This document shows positions 1 through 5,460 of a stretch of 10,660 nucleotides of DNA, in pieces. The stretch is from positions 1 to 10,660 of the forward strand of contig JALNVI010000083.1 of the NCBI GenBank assembly GCA_023231425.1. The letters are read 5' to 3'. The DNA comes from Desulforhopalus sp. GTDB taxonomy: Bacteria; Desulfobacterota; Desulfobulbia; Desulfobulbales; Desulfocapsaceae. Positions within the stretch are counted from its first letter, which is position 1. Each line of letters begins with the position of its first letter. Under the pieces are notes generated by a model that worked only from the letters and a program-made list of their open reading frames with translations, was not told the DNA's origin and did no database searches. The position numbers were made by a program, and so were the translations under genes.

Positions 1-213
1 CCCATAAACGGTATCTCCTTCCCAGTCCCCAATTCGCTTCCTCTGATTCACGATCTGAGGACGTTTTGCAATGTCTACGCGGTCAGGAATAAGAGAAACC
101 CCGGCTCGTTTACGTTTACCCCCTTTCCAGCGTCGTTTGCCATACCGAGGGAGATACGTGTGGAGTTTTCCTGGATTCAAGTAATAAGTGCAACACGTTT
201 GCCAGTAAATACT
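1..213 (-). pseudogene. IS30-family transposase fragment, central part
   Basis: Reading the minus strand in the frame whose codons start at position 3, 6, 9 and so on gives an unbroken stretch containing LNPGKLHTYLPRYGKRRW, then RVDIAKRPQIVNQRKR and IGDWEGDTVYG at the left edge. This is the pattern of IS30-family DDE transposases just before and at the first catalytic aspartate (D of the WEGDT motif, positions 13-15). The family acts by cutting and joining insertion-sequence ends. The C-terminal half would lie beyond position 1 and cannot be judged. The N-terminal helix-turn-helix part is missing: upstream in this frame (beyond about position 213) the translation no longer resembles IS30, and the 3' end of another gene begins at 285. 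I therefore read it as 5'-truncated and dead, though the frame itself is open. The exact break point is uncertain between about 185 and 215. Confidence 0.85.
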
Positions 214-262
214 TCCAGCGGAGCCCGCAAAGAGCGTGGGTCCGCTGAATTCTACGTTGTGC
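188..262 (+). other. attC-like imperfect hairpin 1 (possible integron recombination site)
   Basis: CAGCGGA (216-222) and TCCGCTG (241-247) are perfectly complementary, and CCC (224-226) pairs with GGG (238-240). The left arm carries one unpaired G at 223, like the extrahelical base of attC left arms. To the right is GTTGTGC (256-262), 6 of 7 positions of the R' core GTTRRRY. To the left is GTGCAAC (188-194), 6 of 7 positions of RYYYAAC. The spacers are unequal (about 22 and 9 nt), which argues against a perfect site. An alternative is a plain hairpin downstream of the gene at 285-839; no T-tract follows it on either strand, so it is not a classical terminator. Confidence 0.33.
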
Positions 263-284
263 GGTAAGAATGACCGAAATTGAT

Positions 285-839
285 TCAATATGTTTTTAAA
301 TATTGTTTGATATCCCAGTCTAGTTCTTTCCACTTACTGGAGACATGATCTATATTGATTTCAAGGTAATCTCTGCTCCATTTTGAGGTGATTAACTTTT
401 TTTCAATTTCTTCTAGTGGGATCAAGTAGGCTACTCCCTCGGCTGGGTTAGTAAGGCATATAAAGCATTTTTTTCTAGAGTCTTTCAGTACTTTAAAAGG
501 TTTTTGGTTAATCCTGTACCATAATGTTGCGCTGTCTTTATTGAAATTTTGAAAATAAATTAAGGAGCTTGCAGACTCGAACATGAAACGGTACGGGGAT
601 TTCCTTTGTGGTCCTTCAGGAAAATCTTTGCTTAGTACTGTGCTGACAAACTCGTTAGTATCCATGCCAGTACTTGTACCTGTGGGTTCCATAGTTGATT
701 TAACCTCACTTTTAGGGGTTGAACTGAATTTGCCAATATGAAGTAATCTTCTGATTACCATGTTTGGCGTATCCACAAAAGGCTTGGCGTTTTTTTGTAG
801 AAATTCAAATACTTCTTGGTCAATGTCAATTTTTGTCAT
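285..839 (-). CDS. Unknown protein with ribbon-helix-helix/SeqA-N-like N-terminus
   Basis: A 184-aa protein I cannot assign. The start is the ATG at 839-837, chosen because a near-ideal Shine-Dalgarno AAGGAGG (845-851) sits 5 nt upstream and because a promoter lies within the longer reading frame. Residues 1-34 (MTKIDIDQEVFEFLQKNAKP, then TPNMVIRRLL) have the strand-helix-helix look of the small DNA-binding/dimerising domains seen at the N-terminus of SeqA and of some restriction-type proteins. Residues 36-60 are a Ser/Thr-rich linker. Residues 80-184 form an alpha/beta-looking domain with LWYRINQKPFKVLKD, CFICLTNPAEGVAYLIPLEEI and a WSRDYLEINIDHVSSKW segment. I see no clear catalytic motif, though a hydrophobic strand followed by an IPLEEI segment recalls some PD-(D/E)XK-like nucleases. 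No signal peptide or membrane segment. The AGTACT array at its promoter suggests it represses itself. It is more AT-rich than the BREX genes. Confidence 0.8.
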   Translation of the reverse strand: MTKIDIDQEVFEFLQKNAKPFVDTPNMVIRRLLHIGKFSSTPKSEVKSTMEPTGTSTGMDTNEFVSTVLSKDFPEGPQRKSPYRFMFESASSLIYFQNFNKDSATLWYRINQKPFKVLKDSRKKCFICLTNPAEGVAYLIPLEEIEKKLITSKWSRDYLEINIDHVSSKWKELDWDIKQYLKTY

Positions 840-878
840 CTTGTCCTCCTTGGGCAAATAGTTGGGAACATAAATATT

Positions 879-939
879 AAAGTACTTTGTAGTACTTAGC
901 GGAAAAATAAGCAAATTGATAACACTTGTCAAGTACTTG
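879..939 (-). promoter_or_regulatory. Three AGTACT palindromes, likely operator array
   Basis: AGTACT occurs at 881-886, 891-896 and 932-937. The first extends to AAAGTACTTT (879-888), the last to CAAGTACTTG (930-939), both perfect palindromes. Start-to-start distances are 10 and 41 bp, about one and four helical turns, so all three face the same side of the helix. The site at 932-937 overlaps the -35 box of the minus-strand promoter and the other two lie at or just after its predicted start of transcription. Tandem short palindromes are what ribbon-helix-helix repressors bind; autorepression by the product of the gene at 285-839 is inferred. Confidence 0.6.
904..932 (-). promoter_or_regulatory. 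Sigma70-like promoter for the gene at 285-839
   Basis: On the minus strand there is TTGACA (932-927), a perfect -35 box, a 17-nt spacer, then TATTTT (909-904) as the -10 box, 4 of 6 to consensus. The predicted start is near position 897, giving a leader of about 58 nt before the ATG at 839 that contains the strong Shine-Dalgarno. Confidence 0.6.
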
Positions 940-950
940 AAAGGTTGGTG

Positions 951-985
951 TTTGATATTTTTTTACCAAACAGACAAATATCAAA
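951..985. repeat. Perfect 10-bp inverted repeat in the divergent intergenic region
   Basis: TTTGATATTT (951-960) and AAATATCAAA (976-985) are perfect inverted repeats with a 15-nt centre. They lie upstream of the -35 box of the minus-strand gene and well upstream of hicA. The stem is very AT-rich, so a regulator-binding site is likelier than a terminator. The rest of the divergent interval 840-1179 holds the promoters and attC-like hairpin listed separately; I see no gene in it. Confidence 0.6.
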
Positions 986-1014
986 TAAAATCGAAGAGAT
1001 AGCGCACAATCAGG

Positions 1015-1089
1015 CGCTTAACTTGACCGCAGGAGGTTGGGCGGCGCTAATCGCGGCCAATACAGGTGGGCGGCAAGTTAGCTTAAGCG
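1015..1089 (+). other. attC-like imperfect hairpin 2 (possible integron recombination site)
   Basis: TAACTTGACCGC (1019-1030) pairs with GCGGCAAGTTA (1070-1080) except for one extra A at 1026 in the left arm, in the place where attC sites keep an extrahelical base. An outer stem CGCTT (1015-1019) can pair with AAGCG (1085-1089). GCTTAAC (1016-1022) fits the R'' consensus RYYYAAC fully, and GTTAGCT (1077-1083) fits R' GTTRRRY at 6 of 7 positions; a second candidate, GTTGGAA, is at 1089-1095. The centre between the arms is GC-rich. Orientation matches the hairpin at 188-262. The imperfect R' leaves it a candidate only; a chance GC-rich hairpin is the alternative. Confidence 0.45.
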
Positions 1090-1126
1090 TTGGAAAGCCT
1101 CCTTGCCGATTTTGAGATGTTGTTCT

Positions 1127-1160
1127 ATGCAATCATTTTTAGCTTGCACATGCAATCATT
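1127..1160 (+). promoter_or_regulatory. Direct repeats ATGCAATCATT, candidate HicB operator
   Basis: The 11-mer ATGCAATCATT occurs at 1127-1137 and again at 1150-1160, 23 bp apart. The second copy forms part of TTGCA-CA-TGCAA (1144-1155), a small inverted repeat lying over the -35 box of the hicA promoter. HicB proteins with a C-terminal ribbon-helix-helix domain repress their own operon, so binding here is the natural inference. Confidence 0.5.
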
Positions 1161-1172
1161 ATTCGCTATCAT
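1144..1172 (+). promoter_or_regulatory. Sigma70-like promoter of hicAB
   Basis: TTGCAC (1144-1149), a 17-nt spacer and TATCAT (1167-1172) match -35 and -10 boxes at 5 of 6 positions for the -10 and 4 of 6 for the -35. Transcription would start at about 1178-1180, at or next to the hicA ATG (1180), so the hicA message may be leaderless. Confidence 0.55.
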
Positions 1173-1179
1173 AATTAGT

Positions 1180-1434
1180 ATGAAAACAAAACACCAAAAA
1201 ACTTTGGCAACGATTTTCACTGACCCTGTAAATGGGAATATAGAATGGAACAAGATTGAGGCGCTTCTTATCGCCCTTGGTTGCCGAGTTATTGAGGGAG
1301 CAGGATCAAGCGTTACCTTTGAGAAAAACGGCATTCGAGCATATTTTCACAGACCACATCCTGAGAGAGAAGCTTTGAGGTATCGCATTAAGGATGCTCG
1401 TGAATTCATAAAGAAAATAGGAGAGACACCATGA
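1180..1434 (+). CDS. hicA: HicA-type mRNA interferase toxin
   Basis: An 84-aa protein of the HicA toxin family, small double-stranded-RNA-binding-fold RNases that cleave mRNA and tmRNA and stop growth unless bound by HicB. Recognised by the MKTKHQKTL start, the IEWNKIEALLIALGC helix (about 21-35), the GAGSSVTF strand (40-47), the conserved HRPHP (57-61) and the tail RIKDAREFIKKIG. The usual GSH catalytic triad position reads GSS, but in this subgroup the histidines of HRPHP are the conserved ones, so I do not call it inactive. Start at 1180 rather than a TTG at 1090 because homologues begin with MKxKHxKTL and the promoter overlaps the longer frame. No clear ribosome site precedes the ATG. Its stop overlaps the hicB start as ATGA. 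Confidence 0.9.
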   Translation: MKTKHQKTLATIFTDPVNGNIEWNKIEALLIALGCRVIEGAGSSVTFEKNGIRAYFHRPHPEREALRYRIKDAREFIKKIGETP

Positions 1435-1766
1435 AAGGGATGAATCATAAAGGCTATTTCGCCAAAGTTGAATTTGACTCTGAGGATCATATCTTTGTCG
1501 GCCATATTATTGGCATCCGTGATGTTGTTGGTTTTCATGGCGAATCTGTCACCGAGTTGGAAACAGCCTTTCAAGAGGCAGTTGACAACTACCTTGCTGC
1601 CTGTAAAGAACTTGGCCAAGAGCCTAACAAGCCATATTCCGGTAATCTTATGCTACGAATTCCTTCCGAGATACATGCAGCAGTGGCTTCTGCAGCAGAA
1701 GCCAGTGGTAAAAGCATTAACCAGTGGGCGGCTGGAGTTCTGGAGAAAGAAAGTCACGTCCATTAA
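1431..1766 (+). CDS. hicB: HicB-type antitoxin with ribbon-helix-helix domain
   Basis: A 111-aa antitoxin that binds and blocks HicA and probably represses the hicAB promoter. Residues 8-65 form the HicB-like domain, with YFAKVEFDSEDHIFVGHI and the helix ETAFQEAVDNYLAACKELG typical of the family. Residues 71-106 (LMLRIPSEIHAAVASAAEAS followed by GKSINQWAAGVLEK) are a ribbon-helix-helix DNA-binding domain. It starts inside the last codons of hicA (ATGA at 1431-1434) with a good Shine-Dalgarno AGGAGA about 9 nt upstream, so the antitoxin is translated better than the toxin. It converges on pglX, 175 bp away. The interval 1767-1897 has no clear terminator, only a 10-bp palindrome GACTATAGTC at 1886-1895. 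Confidence 0.92.
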   Translation: MKGMNHKGYFAKVEFDSEDHIFVGHIIGIRDVVGFHGESVTELETAFQEAVDNYLAACKELGQEPNKPYSGNLMLRIPSEIHAAVASAAEASGKSINQWAAGVLEKESHVH

Positions 1767-1897
1767 TGCCCCAAGAGAGTTAAGCTTCTATAGTGCATAG
1801 CAGCTGAGTTGAGCCAGAATATACTGCTAACTTACCAATATATCGACAATTATAAATTCAAAAGAGTATCGCTTCACTAGCCAGGGACTATAGTCGT

Positions 1898-1941
1898 TGT
1901 CTTACCGCTTTTTGCTTTTCCCTGTCTCCTGCCTCCCGTCT
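1898..1941 (+). repeat. Truncated copy of the BREX-operon repeat family at the end of pglX
   Basis: Bases 1898-1929 are identical, over 32 bp and in the same orientation, to 9561-9592 inside the large inverted-repeat element between brxB and brxC. The polypyrimidine tail after it (1930-1941, CTCCCGTC-like) resembles the tail of that element and runs straight into the pglX stop codon (1942-1944). To the left the similarity stops abruptly at 1897. Only the outer piece of one arm is therefore present, as if the rest had been removed. Confidence 0.85.
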
Positions 1942-4900
1942 TCAACCCTTCCCAATGACCTTCTTCTCAGCCAGCAGAGTGCCGAACTTGCCGTAGTTGA
2001 CCTTAACGCCATCGTCGAGATCAAGGGAAATCTGCTTGTCTGCATAATGGCGGAGTTCATCATCAAAGGTGCTCAACTCGGCCAGCTTCTTTTTCATATC
2101 GTCGATCTCTTTCTGGAACTTCTTCCTGGCGGATGCGGAGTCTGCAGCATCCCATTCATTCTGCAGGTATTCCAGACGGGCATGGAGGTTTCCGAAGAGG
2201 GGGGTCACATAGGCACTTCGTACCCGTGACAGGGTGGCTTCATTATAGCGGTGCAGATAGACGAGGCACTGGAAGGCTTTCTGTTTGCCGCTTGAGAGGA
2301 GCCAGTAGATGGGACGTTTCTTGTAGGTCTGTAAATGGTCCTTGAAGAATTTGTCGCACAGGTAGCGGCGGATGGTGTCGCGACTTGACTCATTTTTCTT
2401 TGGAGAGAGGTTGTCGGCCAGGAAGGTGAGGTTGTCTTCGAGGTGGGACGCGTCCCAGGCAAGCGAGATGAACTCAATAAGGCGGTTGGCTGTATCGTCA
2501 TCAAACCACTCGGTATCGGTGAGCGTGAGGATGCCATCATCGTCGGCCGGGAAGGTGGTGTAGCGGGATGGATCAAAGTTTTCGTTGCCGCTGTTGGCGT
2601 AGATGAGACCGGGTTCGTCCAGACTGTAACGGCCCATCATGCAGCCGATGGCGTAGGAGACCAGTTCCTGCATAGTGTCTTGGCGGAAGCGGGTCCACTG
2701 CTCCTCTTTGGTGAGTTTACTACCCCTACCGTAACGGTAGGCGGGGTTTACTGTGAGGGTGATTTGCTCAATGGGGACGTCGGGAGTAAGCTCGTCTGCC
2801 AAGCCGTAGGCGTCGATGAAGAGGCGGTTGTTCTGTTCTTCGAGACGCTTCATCTCGGCGATGGTGTCGCGGTTATGGTTTATCCTGTTTGTGTAGCTGG
2901 ATTCGAGGGTGAGGTCGGAGGAGGCCGTCAGGAGAGGGAAGGATTGGAAGTTCCAGGAACGTTCGTAGGCGTCCCAATCACTTATTGCTATCTTGATGCA
3001 GCGCCCGGTAATAGTCTTGACATTTGGCAACGACTCTAAAACGGGAATCGCTTTTACATCGATTAATTGTGCATGAAAAGTTGGATTAAGCAGTTTGAGT
3101 ACGAATAGAGAATAAGGCGAGTTCAACAATCCAATAACATCACCGATATTGTTATTTTCTTCGAAGAAAAGGCTGAGACCGGTTGCGTCGAAAGTAGTGT
3201 TAGGAGGCAGATGACGAAAGCCTGTTCCACTCGATGTGATGTCGGTCCAAGTGATACCTTCGCGGTACCACAAGCTCTCAGGAATTATTCTGGCGACATT
3301 AAATTTTCGATAATAGTGGCGTGCTGTTGGTGACCAATCAACGACATGCTCAATATTCCCCGCCCATTTCCGAAAACTTCCACCTTTCGCATATGGCAGC
3401 CATTTCTTATCCTTCCCAAAGGTGTTGAATGAAACCTCCCAAACTTGACGGACGAATCTCGCATTGTCTGATGTAACGTTCTTTCCCTCACCCTCCGTAA
3501 GCTGGCGGAGCTTCATGTTCTGAAACGTCGCCATCATAGATTCACTTACCCAATAAGCCACAGGACTGCCGGGGATTTTCTTAAACTCGTCTTGGACGAC
3601 CATATCGTATCGATGCTCTCTTTTCGCAAGGGCGATTTGCTTCGCTTCTTCCCCCCCGTCAATCAAACGAAAAAACGTTGGCATGTAGCCCTGCGGTGAG
3701 CTATTTTTCATTACAAACGAAGTCGTCTGAACGACCTCACCAGAGATGCTCCCGAATGCTCGTGCCCCAAGGTGGGCCATCGTTGTGATTGTTTTATTCT
3801 GCAGTATTCGTTCCCGCATCTTCTCGTACGATGACAGGAACATCCAACTTTGCATCGTGACCATGGCGTTGTAGCCGATATCATTTGCCAGTGTGAAACC
3901 GCGCTCAATGAAGCAGGCGAAGAGGTCACTCTTAGCGTCGGGGAAAGAATCCTTAGCAAATTTCTTCACCAGAGTGTTCATGCCCTTGCTTCCCATATAA
4001 GGCGGATTAGCCACCACCGCGTCATACTGCGCCGCCAGCAATTCAGCCTGCTGCACGAGAGACCCCAAACGTTTAAGCGCATCCGCCACAAACAGACCCC
4101 TGTTTGCTTCGATCAGCTGTTTCAGCGCTGGCAGTTTCTCCGCCAACCCTTCAGGCACCTGAATCAACGAGCCAAAGGTCGTGGCGTGTTCAAAGAGTTC
4201 CTTCAGCTCAATGAGATCACTCGATTGCAACCCGTAGTCTCCCAGCTTCACCCCCTTCGCCAACCCCTCCACATCAAAACCAGTGCTGTCCACCAACGCC
4301 ATCACATTAAGCTTCACCCCCCGCTCAAACAATCGCCGATCATCCGCCCGCCCCTTCATCATCAAGGCAAAGCCTGTCAACTGTGCAGCCCGTCCGTCAA
4401 TGTCGAGACCAAAGAGGTTCTTCTCAAGGATCAGCTGCGGGACGTCTCTTTGTCGATAACCGCGCTCCAGATATATGGCCTTAAACAGTTCATAAGCCTC
4501 TACCAAAATATGCCCGGAACCACAGGCAGGGTCGATAAGGGTCAACTCCTCAGGATTGAGCGTGGCGGGTGTGATGGCTGCAAGCTGCGCCTTCACCTCA
4601 TCGGTCTGCTCGGCAGGCTCGATGTAATACTCCATCTCTCCTTGAAGAGGGGAGTGCGGGTAGGTCGCCAGCCACTGCGCCCCCAGCGAGTTCTGCACCA
4701 TGTACTTCACAATCCAGTTGGGTGTAAACAGCTGGGTTGCCGCCGGAATATCCTCCGACTTCACCACCTTGCCGATAACCTCATCCTTCTTCTCAGAGAT
4801 ATAGAACTGGTAGATCCAGCCGATGATTTCAATCTGCTGCCAGTCCTCTTCCGGGATTTTATTTACCAGGCTGCGAACCGGTGAATTGGAATGCAGCAGG

Positions 4901-5442
4901 TTGTCCGGCATCAGCAGCTCATCAGAGCCGCCAATCCTTTCAAAGAGAAAGGGCATGGCCCGGTTCAGCGCGTTGCATTGGGCGACAACAAGAATCTGGT
5001 AGAGTGTATTGTCTTCATCCCCGGCCAGGCGAAGACGAACAACCTCTTCTCTGTTGAGATCGGGCAGCTCTACGTCTGTGGCATGCTCCAGTATCTCCGG
5101 GATGTCTGAACCTGACCGATTACTCAAGACCCGATAGCCATGATCAAGGCAGTCATGCAGTTCCATATAGCGGATGGCAATAAAACGGTTGAACCAGGTA
5201 TAGGCCATTTTCCGCATGGTCAGCTCAAAACCGTCCTGACTGATGCGGTTTTCCAGATCCTGTCGTATTGCTCCTATTTCCTTTGGATAAGGCCGTCCGG
5301 CAATCAGAGCGACATCGCCCTTGATTTCTACCGGCTCGATTTGCTTCTCAGATAACCCCAGCAGATGAGCCTTTTCAGTCACCGCCTGGATGAAATCCCG
5401 CCGTGCCCCGGGGGCATACGATTTAATATTGGCTGTGTTCAT
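1942..5442 (-). CDS. pglX: BREX-1 adenine-specific DNA methyltransferase PglX
   Basis: A 1166-aa protein, close to the usual length of type 1 BREX PglX (about 1200 aa). It methylates an adenine in a short asymmetric site to mark host DNA and is also needed for phage exclusion. Residues 304-310 DPACGSG form the SAM-binding motif I, 342-355 contain NLFGLDIDGRAAQL, and 479-482 are the NPPY catalytic motif of N6-adenine methyltransferases. LFTPNWIVKYMV (239-250) is the typical preceding helix. Residues about 490-815 are the variable, probable target-recognition part, and its DNA is poorer in GC than its flanks. The C-terminus ends in ISLDLDDGVKVNYGKFGTLL, so the gene looks intact. The ATG at 5442 has GAGG about 8 nt upstream and lies 18 bp after the brxC stop, so the two are co-translated from one message. 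A run of seven G lies in the coding strand at 3657-3651. Confidence 0.96.
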   Translation of the reverse strand: MNTANIKSYAPGARRDFIQAVTEKAHLLGLSEKQIEPVEIKGDVALIAGRPYPKEIGAIRQDLENRISQDGFELTMRKMAYTWFNRFIAIRYMELHDCLDHGYRVLSNRSGSDIPEILEHATDVELPDLNREEVVRLRLAGDEDNTLYQILVVAQCNALNRAMPFLFERIGGSDELLMPDNLLHSNSPVRSLVNKIPEEDWQQIEIIGWIYQFYISEKKDEVIGKVVKSEDIPAATQLFTPNWIVKYMVQNSLGAQWLATYPHSPLQGEMEYYIEPAEQTDEVKAQLAAITPATLNPEELTLIDPACGSGHILVEAYELFKAIYLERGYRQRDVPQLILEKNLFGLDIDGRAAQLTGFALMMKGRADDRRLFERGVKLNVMALVDSTGFDVEGLAKGVKLGDYGLQSSDLIELKELFEHATTFGSLIQVPEGLAEKLPALKQLIEANRGLFVADALKRLGSLVQQAELLAAQYDAVVANPPYMGSKGMNTLVKKFAKDSFPDAKSDLFACFIERGFTLANDIGYNAMVTMQSWMFLSSYEKMRERILQNKTITTMAHLGARAFGSISGEVVQTTSFVMKNSSPQGYMPTFFRLIDGGEEAKQIALAKREHRYDMVVQDEFKKIPGSPVAYWVSESMMATFQNMKLRQLTEGEGKNVTSDNARFVRQVWEVSFNTFGKDKKWLPYAKGGSFRKWAGNIEHVVDWSPTARHYYRKFNVARIIPESLWYREGITWTDITSSGTGFRHLPPNTTFDATGLSLFFEENNNIGDVIGLLNSPYSLFVLKLLNPTFHAQLIDVKAIPVLESLPNVKTITGRCIKIAISDWDAYERSWNFQSFPLLTASSDLTLESSYTNRINHNRDTIAEMKRLEEQNNRLFIDAYGLADELTPDVPIEQITLTVNPAYRYGRGSKLTKEEQWTRFRQDTMQELVSYAIGCMMGRYSLDEPGLIYANSGNENFDPSRYTTFPADDDGILTLTDTEWFDDDTANRLIEFISLAWDASHLEDNLTFLADNLSPKKNESSRDTIRRYLCDKFFKDHLQTYKKRPIYWLLSSGKQKAFQCLVYLHRYNEATLSRVRSAYVTPLFGNLHARLEYLQNEWDAADSASARKKFQKEIDDMKKKLAELSTFDDELRHYADKQISLDLDDGVKVNYGKFGTLLAEKKVIGKG

Positions 5443-5460
5443 TCTCTTTCCTCGACAGGG

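Noticed and set aside
1090..1179. Longer start for hicA at a TTG
   Set aside because: The extension covers the promoter and candidate operator, and homologues start at MKTKHQKTL.
3850..4884. Plus-strand open frame of 344 codons inside pglX
   Set aside because: Antisense shadow of a well-recognised gene, with low-complexity His/Leu/Arg/Gln-rich translation and no family resemblance.
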